Source: Coptis chinensis (Eukaryota; Streptophyta; Magnoliopsida; Ranunculales; Ranunculaceae). Taken from it: a stretch of 64,000 bases of DNA. The notes under the pieces were generated by a model. It made no database searches and was not told the DNA's origin. It worked only from the letters and a program-made list of their open reading frames with translations. The stretch is taken from positions 95,531,001 through 95,595,000 of the forward strand of contig CM027379.1 of the NCBI GenBank assembly GCA_015680905.1, written 5' to 3'. Both the position numbers and the translations under genes were made by a program. Below, piece by piece: positions 34,423 to 46,520 of the stretch; the stretch's first letter is position 1, and every line of letters begins with the position of its first letter.

Positions 34423-35895
34423 TACGGTTGTACTACATCAATTCAGGTGTCCTTGATTGGTGTATAAGAACAATCAAGGAGTTAGCAACGAAGAAAGCCG
34501 AGGAGATACAGATTCAACAAATGAAGAATGATCATGGAATTATATTATTGCTTTCTTATTTGTTAGTTGGCTTGAAGAATAAAGAGTGTTTTTACTTTTA
34601 ACTCTCTAGCGTGCTATCTTTGTTTTTTGTTGGTTGTATGTATTAAAAATTTACAATAAAATAAAAATAATCTTATTCTTGCTTTGTTTGGAAAAATCTG
34701 AGAATTCAGAATTGGCACATTATTCAGACTTTGTTTGGAAAAATAAAATATAGTTTTGGTGGACGCTTTTTAAAGATAAAGCCTCAAACTAAAAGCCCAA
34801 ATTGGTCAATTGGGTGTTGGAATCTGTCTGGCCATGGGCCCAAAACCAACTCAAAACCTCTGAAATATTTTTCTTTAACAAATTCGCACGCAAAACAAGT
34901 CAATTGGATTGTAAATGCAATTAATAGACTTAATCGAGGACCATTGTTCCAATTTTTTATTTATTTTTATTTTTTGACAAGCCCGCTTTTAAATGAGATC
35001 GAATAATTCCTTGATGTTGGCGGTTTGAGCCCCGACTTCCAGTATTATCACCCAAAAATTTTACCGACTTTGCTAGTCGGCACTTTTTGATTCCAATTAT
35101 CAATGTCAAACACATTCAAATCATCTAGCATTAGTTGCTTGGGAGCTCGAGTCCAGAAATATGATAAACAAAATACTATTTTACGAGTTTTTGACCGAGA
35201 TTATTTTCCTATAACTCTATGACTTTTCCAAGTGCTACACTATTACTTTAATGAGATTGTGAATGGTGCTACACACGTGAAAATTTGTTATCTATTACTA
35301 TACAGAAGAAACGTGGGAGCTACGCACCAAATTCTAAATGGGAGTAACTAATGCTTCATCATTTAAGTATACAATAACAATGCTCAAAAACCTAAATTCT
35401 AGATCTTATCTATCAAAACCAATCAATAAAAATAAAAATAATAAATAAATAAATAATTCTAGATTTTATCTAAAAAAAAATAGTGAAGGTTTTTTAAGAT
35501 TTGGTAGTCTAATACTCTAATACGATTTTTTTAGTTTGAGCGAAATAGTGATTGAGGCCTTTCTAATTTAATTGGTTTTTTTTAGTGCAAAAAAAAACAA
35601 ACAAAAGGTTGGGGGGGGGTCCCAGCGGTTGATTCTTATGCCACTCTTAAGCTTGCATGTAAAATGCCTTTGGTTGGAAGTTGGAACGACTCGGCATAAA
35701 CTCGTCGGATACCTTATAGGGTTGAGACGGGCTTTTTTCCGTATGTTTTAGGACTGAATACCCAATATCCCAAATCTTTGTGTTGCATGGGTCTTTGGGA
35801 TTCCATAATGACTGCCCCCACTAGACCAGAATACATTGTGTGTTAAGGACATTTTGTATCTCGTAGGACAACAAAATTACGTGAGAGGTCGCAGA
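34423..35895. other. AT-rich interval between CACTA and copia elements
   Basis: No gene recognised. A perfect 9-bp inverted repeat, TCCTTGATT / AATCAAGGA (34450-34458 and 34472-34480), a G run at about 35613 and a tandem TAAATAAATAAA near 35440 are the only structures seen. The first part could be the remainder of the LTR interrupted by the CACTA element. Confidence 0.4.
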
Positions 35896-36783
35896 TGTTG
35901 GAGTTATCCCTCACATGAGGAGAGAAAACAGAGCTGGAGAGAAACGGGCGAATTCGGCGTTAAAAATGTCGAAGCGCCAAGGGCGGATGAAGCGACTTCG
36001 GCTGGTTCCGATAGAATAGAGGCGACCAGCCATAGAGGGGGACCAGCAACCCTCGATCTCCAAGACATTGAAGGCCTTCAATAAAAGAGGGGCGCTTCAG
36101 GCCAAGTCTAATTTTCGTGGGCCTTGCTAGAAGATGCATGAGAAATTTGGTTTTGGAGATAAAAACCAAAATCAAGGTTTTAGAAAACCTAACCTAACAA
36201 GTCGGAAGGATTGGAATCCGGGACTAAAACAAAGAGAGAGAACTTTTACGAGAGATACAACCCCTCAGAAAGAGATAAGAGTGATCTAGTAAGGTGAGAG
36301 ACCGAAAGGAGAGATTGTAATCTTGTCACACCCGAATTTCGGCGCAATTCTGAAAAACATTATTTTGTCCCGACTCTTCGATCTCCGAAGTGGACGACTC
36401 TCCACTCCCAAAAGCCCATAAAACAGTTTAAAAATATCGCGGATAATTAAAACCAATAAAATTTTTAACTTAAACAAAGTCCTCTTTCATTATAAAACAA
36501 TTTACAAATGAAAATGCAAATAATATTATCTCAACTGAAAATCTATATCACCTCGAGGAAAACAAAACACAACCTCGAGATGCAATGCTAACGCAAAACC
36601 ACAAGCAAAGAACCAATCTTCTTCATCACTAAACTCATCCAAAACTTATCAACTATGTTCATTGAATGAACACACCCGATAAGCAAACATGCAAATCGGG
36701 TCAGCATTATAAAATGCTGGTGTGAGTAGCCCTAAAATACAACATATAATTATACATATACATACACAATCCATATGGCAGTT

Positions 36784-36960
36784 AGTTCCTCCATCGAGGC
36801 GCCTTAACTTTCAACGACTAATACAACATCCTTAAGTTCAATAACTAAGGCAGGTAGTTCCTCCACTGAGGCGCCTTAACTTCCCACTAACCACACAACA
36901 ACCTATACTCATAATAAATAAGGCATGTAGTTCCTCCATCGAGGCGCCTTAGGTTCTAAC
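36784..36960. repeat. Three copies of GTAGTTCCTCC-GAGGCGCCTTA repeat
   Basis: Copies start near 36784, 36854 and 36927, spaced 70-73 bp, each with TTCCTCCAYYGAGGCGCCTTA. Confidence 0.85.
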
Positions 36961-37113
36961 TAAACTATAACCAGCCAAGCATATACAATCATCTATCTAA
37001 AGATACATCATTAACTAACATATTACCATAATTAGATTATTTCAGGCTTTCTTTGTGTGTCCCTAAAATCACGTCGTATCTATGTCTTACCTAGTTTCCC
37101 TGGCTACCACAAT

Positions 37114-37400
37114 CCACTATTCGGCTACGATTGCCCAACACATGGGTCAGTCAACATCTCATATATATACAACATCTTATATATCAACATCTTATATAGC
37201 AACATCTTATATCTCAAGCCACTATTCGGCTATGATTGCCCAACACATGGGTCAATCAACATCTCATATATATCAACATCTTATATATCAACATCTTATA
37301 TCTCAAGCCACTATTCGGCTACGATTGCCCAACACATGGGTCAATCAACATCTCATATATATCAACATCTTATATATCAACATCTTATATATCAAATACG
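37114..37400. repeat. Tandem repeat, 90-105 bp units with 15-bp subunits
   Basis: CCACTATTCGGCTAYGATTG recurs at 37114, 37219 and 37309, each followed by GCCCAACACATGGGTC and a variable number of ATATCAACATCTT subunits. Long plus-strand frames across it are translations of the repeat, not genes. Confidence 0.9.
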
Positions 37401-37854
37401 CCCACACAGGGCAAATCACATGAGTTGTGGTAGTCAGGTTCTAGGATTTTCGTTACGTAATTTATTCAGGTGTCATACATTTATGACTCATAAACATTCC
37501 ACTATATCACGTGCAGGTCCATTACCTTATTGCACTAAGCCATAATATTTAGAAACATCTCAATATCGTCACGTGTCAAAATACACAACATCAATGTCAA
37601 ATCTTTCTTAGATAATGACAACCAAATATATATACTAGCTTCCACAGCATTTTATTACTATATGTGTCCATATAATATACACATAAAACGTAGCACAATT
37701 AGACGGTCAAAAGTCCACAATCAAAGTCCAATATATATATACTTTACACACTACTCACGTCAAATCTAAATTAGATAATGACAAACCAAGTTATATAATG
37801 TCCGACAATACATTATTACTATATTTGTCCATATAAACAAATATGTGAAAAACT

Positions 37855-38040
37855 GGAAAAAGTCAACATTCACAGTCAACGGTCAAAGTCAACGGTCAAA
37901 GGTCAACACATCAAGGTGAAGGTCAAACTCAACATGTCATGGTCAAAGGTCAAAGTCAACCGTCAAAGTCAACGGTCGATGGTCAAAGTCAAACTGTCAT
38001 AGTCAAAGTCAAACCGTCAAAGTCAAACTGTCGTTTTCGT
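37855..38040. repeat. GTCAA-rich repeat array
   Basis: About 20 copies of GTCAAAGTCAAC, GGTCAAAGGTCAAC and related phrases in under 200 bp. On the minus strand each is TTGACC or TTGACT, the W-box core bound by WRKY factors. Confidence 0.8.
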
Positions 38041-39124
38041 GTTCGACAGGTTCATGGTCATAGCCATGGTTCATGGCTAAGGTCAAAGTGCATGGCGCAT
38101 GGGCTCATGGCCAAGGTCATAGTTCGAACCCAACTGGCCAAGCCCAACCTTAGAACCCGAAAGTCTACACGTTTAAAGACCCAAGTAGATCTATTTTAAG
38201 TCCAATGGACTGGTCCATGCAATATTAGAAAAAAGGCCCAAAAACAGTTAAGAGGTTCGGTCCAAAAATACAAATGAAACGGGCCATAGATTAATATTAG
38301 AACTGGTCCTAAAACTTAAGTTAAACTGGTCCAAAAATTACAAAACAAATAGAAAAGGGCCCAACCACTTAAATTAGATTTCGGCCCACACAAACTAAAA
38401 CTGAAATTTCGGCCAACCACCATCGAAATTTCGGCCAAACAACTTAAACTCAATCGGGCCCAACCAAACAATCTAAGCCCAACCGATTTGGCCCAAGCCC
38501 AAAATCGGTGAACAGTGTCATCTCCTTCCTCAAGTTTCTCTCCTCCACCACCAGCACCAAACCGACCACCACTAACCTCCACACAACCACCCCCTTAAAC
38601 TAGGCGGTTTTACTCCAAAGGAAAAACCCACCAACATTAACAAAGGCAACAATCTCCAAAGATAAAAAACCCAAACTTCACCAATCTAGATCTACAAATT
38701 TCGGACTGCCATTAAAGCTTGCTCCAAGCTCCAATCGACAGCCCCCTCAACCGCCATTCATCAAACCCCAAACAACAATAACCAAAAACGTTCAAAACAA
38801 TGAAAAATCAAGACAAAAACGCATCGTTCAGTAACACAGTAAACGCGATCGGCGCCATTAAAGCTTCCCTCAAAGCTTTGGCAGCACCTCCGTCACCAAC
38901 AACCAACCTTATCCAACCCCAATCCATCTGCCTCCAGCCAACAACCAATCCACCCAACAAAAACAGCCCACGCACAACAGAAAAAAACGTTTAAAGAAAC
39001 AATAAGGCAGACCGCAGGACCATTCCCTTATCTTGGGCTCGTGACGACGCCCTCCCGAGTTTGGAACCGTTCCCACAGTTCACTAAAACCAATATCCACA
39101 CCACTTCATTATCCCATTTCGACA

Positions 39125-39190
39125 GTCTAACAGCTCAACAGTTCAACATTTTAACAGTTCAACAGTTCAATAGTTTAACAGTTCAATACT
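39125..39190. repeat. AACAGTTCAACAGTT minisatellite
   Basis: Short tandem array of CAGTTCAACAGTTCAAYAGT-like 9-10 bp units. Confidence 0.8.
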
Positions 39191-39849
39191 AACCAAAACA
39201 ATATACTAATAATTAACCCATTTAATAAATGACGCGACATGACGAAGAATGATGAACAGTAAAAACAGTTATTGTATACCGGTGAAGTAGAAAACTAACT
39301 ACTCACTTGTATGAACAGCTCGACGAATCCTCCTAGCCCGATTCGTCGCGCTCCAACGCTCCAGCAAACCAGTTTCTCTCTGCCTCCATTTTTAATATAT
39401 TATTATTTTTATGAACCCTATTTTCTAGAAAAAGTGTTTATATACTTGGGTCCGAAACCCAAGCCCAACACAGACTCGGGCCCAAAAACCAGGCCCACGT
39501 ATCCCGAGTCCGATCCGACGAATTTTGAAAATAAAATAATTTAATTAATTAATAAATATAAAAAATACGTATTTAAAAATACGGGCGTTACATCTTCCTT
39601 CCCACTTTATTAAGAACTGGCTCTTGTGGAAGTAGGCATCATTGGCCGAACCACGGTAAAAATCTTTGTGTTGTGGTTTGCTTTTACCGCTTTTACATTA
39701 TTATCCGCTGTTAATAGTTGTTTAATGAGTTGGGCATGTTAGTATAGGTTGTAGTTGATATTTAGATTTTGTCCGAGTTGAATTGTGTTCAAATACAAGT
39801 TATCTCGTGTAGTGGGGAATCGATTGGTATTGATATAATCCCCAACAAG

Positions 39850-39861
39850 TGGTATCGAGCC
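39850..39861 (+). other. Primer-binding site of the copia element
   Basis: TGGTATCGAGCC, three bases after the LTR end, is close to TGGTATCAGAGC, complementary to the 3' end of initiator tRNA-Met used by most plant copia elements. Confidence 0.75.
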
Positions 39862-39954
39862 TTGGTTAGAATAGCCTAGGGTGTTATCCAATCTTGGTCG
39901 GGGTGTTTGACGAAATTCCCCGAGAAAGATTTGAGGTTAAATAACTTGTAGAGA

Positions 39955-40855
39955 TGGACCATTCCGCGAACACTGTTATGATGAGTCCGAATAGGAAGAA
40001 CTACACCATCCGGAAAGCCAAGATGGAAGACTTGCTATATCGCAAGGACTTGGCACTTCCCATTGAGAATGAGGGAGTAAAACCAGAAAAGACCGATGAG
40101 GCCGAAGTGGAAAAAGCTTGACGTAAAAGCTTGGATACATTCGATTGGATTGACGACGTTGTCTTTCACCATGTGTCCCAAGAGACTACGACCTTCCCGC
40201 CTATGGAAGAAACTCGAAGACCTTTATGAAAGGAAGCGGGTGGAAACAAAGTACTAGTTGTTAAGAAGTTTGCGCATTACCGAAGTATCAAGAAGGTTCT
40301 TCAATGTCCGAAAGCATCTTAATGAAGTACTGAGAATATCATCAATCGATGCATTTGATGAAGATCAATTTGGGAGACGGTTGAGGCTTTGTTTCTATTA
40401 GGCTCTCTACCCGAAAGTTGGGAGACATTAGCAGTTTCTTCTACATGGAGCAGCCAAGGATGGAATTGTTACCATGGAGATGGCTACCACGCCTTTGTTG
40501 AATGAAGAGACTAGAAGGAGTGCAAGAAGCGGCTCCTCTCACTCGAGGTCCTTTTACGAGAAACGGGAGAGGTCAAAACAGAAAACCATCTCGCTCTAGA
40601 GGTGATGACGTATGTAAATCTAGGGGTGAAGCTAGAACTCCTAAGGCGCAGAGGCAATGTTACTATTGTGCCACCAAAGGCCACTTCAGATATGAGTCGC
40701 GTAATCGAAGAGGGATGAGAAGAATAACCGTACATGAAGACATGGTGCGGAGGAAACGAAAACACGGGCGAGATACTACCGCACTAGTCGAAGACCTAGT
40801 GGGAATTGTGTCGATTGTGGTGTGTGCTTGCCTTAGTACCTCATGTCGATACTGA
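39955..40855 (+). pseudogene. Copia gag (broken)
   Basis: The plus strand reads in pieces KMEDLLYRKDLALPIE (about 40020), DDVVFHHVSQE-like text near 40155, a YERK segment, then a zinc knuckle QCYYCATKGHFRYES at 40650-40694 (CCHC pattern C-x2-C-x4-H-x4, with the last Cys changed to Ser). Frameshifts and stops separate the parts. Gag would package element RNA. Confidence 0.7.
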
Positions 40856-42060
40856 GTGGGTGATAGATACAGGGAGCATCCTATCACGCCACAATCGCCA
40901 TTGGGGGATTCTTCACTACCTACACCGTGGTGAATATGGTGAAGTGAGGATGGGTAACGATGGCGTCTCAAGATTATAGGCATTGGAGATGTTCATGTAG
41001 AAACCAATGTCGGCTACACCTTGACACTCAAGGATGTAAGACATGTCCCCGACATACGGTTAAGCCTAATTTCGGCCGGGAAATTAGATGACGATGGCTT
41101 TGTAAACTCGTTTGGTAACGGGTATGGAAACCGAAAGCGAGGTTCCATTGTAGCAGCCGAAAGAAAAAAAATTTCTCTTTTACAAAACACGCTAGGTTTT
41201 TGTAAAAGCGAATCGCGCGCTTGAAGAAGCTTCATCTGAGTGGGCACAAGAGATCGTGGTCACATGGGCATAAAAGGGATGGAAGTTCTTGCCAAGCAAA
41301 AGGCCATGCCGCATATTAAAGGTACACATTTAAATACATGTACTCATCGTTTGGTAGGAAACAACACAGGGTGTCTTTCCAAAGATTCCCGTCTCACGTA
41401 AAAGGACAATCGCCCTTGAACTAGTGCAATACGAGACTTATGTGGTCCTATGAGAGTAAAGTCCCACCGGGAGCTTCGTACTTCTTGACATTCATTGATG
41501 ATCGTCAAGAAAGATATGGGCCTATAGTCCGAAGACCAAGGATGAAGTACTTGGCGTGTTTGAGAAATTCCACAAAGATGGTGGAAAGAGAGACCGGAAG
41601 TTGTTGAAGTGTATTCGCCGGATAATGGGGGTGAGTACATTAGGCCATTTGAAGAGTATTGCCGAGTCATGGGATTCGGCCATGAGCGCACCGCTCCCAA
41701 GACACCGCAAATGTAATGGAATAGCGGAGAGAATGAACCATACCATTGTAGAGAGGATGAGATGCATGCTATCTCACTCTGCCTACCTAGAAGCTACCTT
41801 GGGTAGAAGCAATGCGTCTACCGTGCATGTGATCAACCCGTCGGCCGCAAAGCCTCCGAATAGTGATTATCCGCAGAGAGTATGGTCAGCAGAGATGTTG
41901 ATTATGGATACTGGGGTATTTGGGTGCGGGGCATTTGTACATATTCCGGCGGATGAGAGATCCAAGCTTGATGACAAAGCCAAGCGGTGCATTTTTCGGG
42001 TTATGGAGAGGAAAAGTTTGGTTACAAACTCTATGATCCGATTAACAAGAAGGTAATCCG
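40855..42060 (+). pseudogene. Copia protease and integrase (broken)
   Basis: The protease motif reads EWVIDTGS at 40855-40878, followed by LKDVRHVPDIRLSLISAGKL (41024-41083). Integrase remnants are the pre-integrase LHLSGHK (41230), SYFLTFIDD (41480) and NGIAERMNHTIVERMRCML (41718-41774), which contains the catalytic Glu region. The catalytic order is right but at least six breaks are present. Confidence 0.75.
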
Positions 42061-42489
42061 GTCGAGATGTTGTGTTCTTAGAAGACCAAACCATAGCAGA
42101 CTTTGAGGAGGGTGAGAAGTTACGGCCTTCACCAATGATCTTGTTGATTCGTAACCGTAAGTTCCTACCGTGGAACGCGTGCGTAAGGCATTGAGAATGC
42201 TTTGAGAACCATGAGTTTGAAGCTCATGATGAGAATCCTATTGCTCATGATGGGATAGAACCTATTGGTATAGAAGATGCGGATGAGATGCATGAACCAC
42301 CACCGAGCAAGCGAAGTGCAACCTCCCGAGGCACCCGGTAGATGGGGCAAGGAGGTCCGACAGAGGAGACTAGCTTCAACCAGGTATCCACCACATAATG
42401 CACGCGCTACTATCGGATGGTGGAGAACCCATGTACTATCAAGAGGCACTTGAAGGTACGCATAAAGAAAAAGTGGTTGAAGGCCATGC
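42061..42489 (+). other. Copia integrase-RT linker (decayed)
   Basis: Non-conserved part of the polyprotein; short acidic frames only (EDADEMHEP-like near 42268). The RT starts near 42490. Confidence 0.5.
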
Positions 42490-44020
42490 ATGACGAGATG
42501 GATTCTTTGCATAAGAATCACACTTATGAAGTTAGTTGAGAAACCCACGTGGAGAAACGTTCTCAAGAATAAGTGGATATACAAAGTCAAGCATGATGAG
42601 AACAATCCTCACCCAAGGCACAAAGCTCGCCTTGTTGTGAAGGGATTCGGTCAAAGGAAAGGGATTGACTTTGATGAGATTTTCTCTCCTGTAGTGAAGA
42701 TGACTTCTATCCGGGTGGTATTGGGTATGACCGCAAGTATGAACCTAGAGGTTGAGCAGCTAGATGTTAAGACAGCTTTTCTTCATGGAGACCTTGAAGA
42801 AGATGTCTACATGGACCAGCCAGAGGGGTTTGAGGTCAAAGGCAAGGAGCACCTAGTATGCAAGCTGATAAAGAGCTTGTATGGGTTGAAGCAAGCACCG
42901 AGACAGTGGTACATAAAGTTTGATTCCTTTATGGCGAAGCAAGGATACAAGAAGTCTGCTTCCGATCATTGTGTGTTTGTTCAGAGATTTCCAGATGGGG
43001 ATTTCATTGTGCTATTGCTGTATGTGGATGATATGTTGATAGTTGGCCCAAACATCAACAAGATATCCAAGCTAAAGAAAGACTTGAGTAAGTCCTTTGA
43101 GATGAAGGATTTGGGTTAAGCAAAGTAGATACTTGGGATGCGGATCACTCGTGACAGAAAGAGTGGGAAGTTGTGGCTTTCTCAAGAAAGTTACATTGAG
43201 AAGGTGTTGAAGAGATTCAACATGGATCAAGCGAAGCCAGTCAGTTGTCCGCTTGGTGGCCAGTTCCGCATGACCAAAGAGATGTGTCCTAAGGGTGAGC
43301 ATGAGCAGAGTCAGATGGAAAAGATTCCTTATGCATCCGCAGTGGGCAGTTTGATGTATGCCATGGTGTGTACTAGACCGGATATTGCTTTTCGCCGTTG
43401 GGGTTGTAAGCGATTTCATCAAATCGGATAAAGAACATTGGGAAGGTGTTAAGTGGATATTGAGATATCTCAAAGGCACTTCCAAATCATGTTTGTGCTT
43501 TGATGGAAGTAAGCCCTTACTTGAAGGCTACACTGATGCAGACATGGCAAGTGATGTTGACTCGATGAAGTCCACCTCCGGTTATCCGTTACTTTTGCGG
43601 GGGGAGCGTTTCTTGGCAATCTAAGTTGCAAAAGTGTGTTGCCCTCTCCACTACGGCCGGTATATTGCGGCCACCGAGTGTTGCAAAGAGTTGCTATGGA
43701 TGAAGAGGTTCTTCCCGGCGAACTAGGGCTAAAGCGGTAAAAGTTTGTAGTTCTATGTGATGATCAGGCGCCATCCACTTGAGCAAGAATCCGAAGTTTT
43801 CATTCTAGATCCAAGCACATACACGCGTTATCATTGATTAGAGAAGTACTTTCGAAGACAAGCATTTGTGTATCGAGAAGATCCATACCGACAAGAACGG
43901 GTCGGATATGATGACCAAAGTCTTACCGAAAGGTAAGTTTGATGTTTGTTGTGCTATTGCGGAATGGCGGCCTACACTCCTCCCGCTGATTTGGCAATTG
44001 CATGGAGGTATCCCCCTCAC
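42490..44020 (+). pseudogene. Copia reverse transcriptase and RNase H
   Basis: The best preserved retroelement protein here. A 209-codon open frame (42490-43119) contains NKWIYKVKHDENN, KARLVVKGFGQRKGIDF, VKTAFLHGDLEEDVYM and LYVDDMLIVG, with the three catalytic Asp of copia RT. After a stop at 43117 it continues as LGMRITRDR (43135) to PDIAF (43378). RNase H follows as LKGTSKSCLCFDGS, GYTDADMASDVDS and STSGY (43469-43590), broken at 43622. It lacks only small repairs in RT but the RNase H end is decayed, so it is not functional. Confidence 0.9.
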
Positions 44021-44037
44021 CGCTCGGGAGGGGAGAT

Positions 44038-44693
44038 TGTTGAGTTATCCCTCACATGAGGAGAGAGAAAACGAGGCGAGAGAAAACGGCTGGAAATGTC
44101 GGGCGGCCAATGCCGAGATCCGGATGAAGGCGCGACTTCGCCGTGGTTCCAATAGAATAGGGCGACCAGCCATAGAGGGCGACCAGCCAGATCTCGATAG
44201 ATTGGCCAAGGCCAAAGAGGGCCAGGGCCAGTTCCAGTCTAATTTTCGTGGGCCTTGCTACAAGATTCATGAAATTTGGTTTTGGAGATAAAACCAAAAT
44301 CAAGGTTTTGGAAAACCTAACCTAACAAGTCGGAAGGATTGGAATCCGGACTAAAACAAAGAGAGAACCTTTACAGAGATACAACCCTGTAAAGAGATAA
44401 GAGTGATCTAGTAAGGTGAGAGACCGAAAGGAGAGATTTTAATCTTCCTTCCCACTTTATTAAGAACCGCTCTTGTGGAAGTAGGCATCATTGGCGAACC
44501 ACGGTAAAATCTTTGTGTTGTGGTTTGCTTTTACTGCTTTACATTATTATCTGTTGTTAATAGTTGTTTAGCGAGTTGGGCATGTTAGTATAGGTTGTAG
44601 TTGATATTTAGATTTTGTCCGGAGTTGAATTGTGTTCAAATACAAGTTATCCAGGTGGTGGGGAATCGATTGGTATTGATATAATCCCCAACA
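44038..44693 (+). repeat. Right copia LTR
   Basis: Preceded by the purine-rich GGGAGGGGAGAT, starts TGTTGAGTTATCCC and ends CCCCAACA. Uninterrupted, and therefore the reference for the empty site of the insertion in the left LTR. Confidence 0.9.
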
Positions 44694-45537
44694 AAGAGGA
44701 CTCATAGTCGATATTTCATAAGAAGCATTTCATAATTCCTGTAAGTTGTTATTTGTTAATATCTTGAGTTGAAGGTGAGATTGAGTATTGTTGAAGTATT
44801 TGAAGTATGAAGGTGTGCGCCCTTTATTTGCTCCTTACATGAGGGCGGGCGCCCCCTACATATTGTTGACGTAAGTCAAATCCCACATTTCTATAAGTGA
44901 GGACTATTAGTTTGGTATGTCAAACTGAATCGTATTTAGTCTTTTAATTTCTATTCTCATGTATTGAGTACTTTAACACTCAAGATAGGTTAAGTATATA
45001 TATGAAACTCTGGGTAGAGTATGCTAACTCTCTAACCCTATTATTCTAGTCTCTATTCTTCTTCTTACTGATTTTCCTATTACAACAATGTCACAACTCT
45101 TCTAATATCACCACTAATATGGTATCAGAGCATCATGTTCAAATCTAAGTTTAATAGTATGTTAGGAGAGATATCCCCAAAATCAGTATACAAGGCAAAA
45201 AAATCAATTCTTTTTCAGTTTTCAGTATTCAAGTTTCAATCTTTCTCATAAAAAGAAACGAACAAAGTTTGAAGTTCTTCTGTCTCAATTCATAGGCATG
45301 CACCCATACTTTTGTCCTCAATCATAGGCGCTCGCCCATCTGTATTAAATAGTACGTTTTTGTTGGTGTTTGCTAATATATTCTTCTCTTTCTTTGGATG
45401 AACTCTTTTTGGAAGCTCTTTGGTTAACAAAGCTCAAGCTTATTTGTCTTTTATTATTTTTGGTGGTATTGTTTATTTGAGTTGGAGATTTTCTTTTCCG
45501 ACGAGCAGATCTGATTCTATTCTTTTTATGCTATTGG

Positions 45538-45662
45538 GTTCACTGTTCACAACACTATTCACCGTACTGTTTGCGGCACTATTCACAATACTGTTCACTA
45601 TAACTATTCACATGCACTATTCACTACCACTGTTTGCAACACTATTCACGATTCTTTATTCG
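45538..45662. repeat. CTATTCAC/CTGTTCAC short tandem repeats
   Basis: More than ten copies of ACTRTTCACNNNACTATTC-like 12-bp units inside the small LTR element. Confidence 0.75.
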
Positions 45663-46299
45663 CTTCATCTTGCTTCACCGGCTGGTTTGCTAATATGTAC
45701 TGTATTGTTCACTGATACACTCTATTTGAAAGCTCTTTGGCTAAAAAGCTCATGTTTTTCACGACTTGTTCATGTATGTCTCCATTCGAGTGTTTGTTAA
45801 AAATTCCCAACTATGCTTTAATTTATGGTAGTTTTCCACTTCCTCCTCGAAAGTATCTCTTGCTTTGTTTTTCGGTGTTTGTTAATTCTTATAAGTTATG
45901 AGAATATGGCTATTGGTGAATACAATATTGTTCTTTGACGTGGGCATTGCATTGGTTGATCTTTAGTTGTATAAATTCATATTTGCCTCATTTTTTATAA
46001 AGTGGGTATTGGTTGGTTGTATCACTTTAGTGATGGTCAGTCTGTTTATTGCGTTGGTATTTGGTTTTCTATTTTCAAGTTCAAGTCGGAATAGACAAGC
46101 TTTTGTATGTTCCAACTCCGCCTTGTATATTCCAACTTGAGGGGGAGAATATGGAGATATGAGGACATTGAGTAATATATGAGGCAAGGAGAATATGGAG
46201 ACGTATGTGTACTCATGTCTTCATATTCCATCATGTCTTGGAGTACTCATGCACTTCTTGAGGGTGTGCACCCCTTTTACATCTCAACAATATGAGCAA

Positions 46300-46520
46300 T
46301 GACATCCCCACTATTCAGCACTCATCAGTATCCATGTAGTAGTCATGCCTACACTGCACTCATATTTCCAGGTAGCAGCCAAGCCTAAACTGTACTCATT
46401 AGTATTCAGATAGCAGTCAAGCCTAAATTGCACTTTTTAGTATTCAGTAGTCAAGCTTAAACTGCACTATTCAGTATTCAAGTAGCAGTCACGCTTAAAC
46501 TGCACTCATGTTTCAGTATT
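46300..46520. repeat. Repeats of TATTCAGATAGCAGTCAAGC type
   Basis: Four to five diverged copies, about 40 bp each, of CAGTATTCAGGTAGCAGTCAAGCCTAAACTGCACTCA-like text (listed by its parts: TATTCAG, GCAGTCA, GCCTAAACTGCACT). Confidence 0.7.

Larger units (their letters stand above)
36325..39591. mobile_element. LTR-like 3.27-kb insertion inside the copia LTR
   Basis: It begins (T)GTCACACCCG and ends CGGGCGTTAC(A). Comparison with the uninterrupted right LTR fixes the insertion. If the ends are GTCAC...GTTAC the target duplication is ATCTT (36320-36324 and 39592-39596); if they are TG...CA the duplication is only TCT. TG-starting, C-rich 5' ends and CGTTACA 3' ends are typical of chromovirus (Tekay/Del-type) LTRs, so a solo LTR is my best guess. 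No protein is coded; the interior holds several tandem repeat blocks listed separately. Confidence 0.7.
35896..39847 (+). repeat. Left copia LTR, interrupted
   Basis: Outer part 35896-36324 and inner part 39592-39847 together align with the right LTR 44038-44693. Shared phrases include CTTCCTTCCCACTTTATTAAG, which follows directly after AATCTT in the right LTR but only after the insertion here. Confidence 0.9.
35896..44693 (+). mobile_element. Ty1/copia retrotransposon (decayed)
   Basis: Left LTR starts TGTTGGAGTTATCCC (35896), right LTR TGTTGAGTTATCCC (44038); both end ATAATCCCCAACA (39847 and 44693). The left LTR is split by a 3.27-kb insertion; without it both are about 660-680 bp. A tRNA-Met-like primer site TGGTATCGAGCC lies at 39850-39861. 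Internal order gag, protease, integrase, RT, RNase H fits copia. Flanking pentamers (GCAGA, AAGAG) do not match, so the borders may have been reshuffled. Confidence 0.85.

Noticed and set aside
34450-34480. Perfect 9-bp hairpin TCCTTGATT/AATCAAGGA
   Set aside because: Too short for a microRNA precursor, without flanking pairing or T run of a terminator.
37057-37545. Two overlapping long plus-strand frames
   Set aside because: They translate the tandem repeat in two frames; the periodic peptide (NILYINILY) reflects the DNA repeat.
36784-38040. CRISPR-like regular repeats
   Set aside because: The repeats are plant minisatellites within an LTR; spacing varies and spacers are not unique. CRISPR arrays are not expected in a plant nuclear genome.
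45420-45800. 126-codon plus-strand frame, hydrophobic with Phe/Thr repeats
   Set aside because: It runs through CTATTCAC-type repeats inside a non-autonomous LTR element and matches no known protein pattern.
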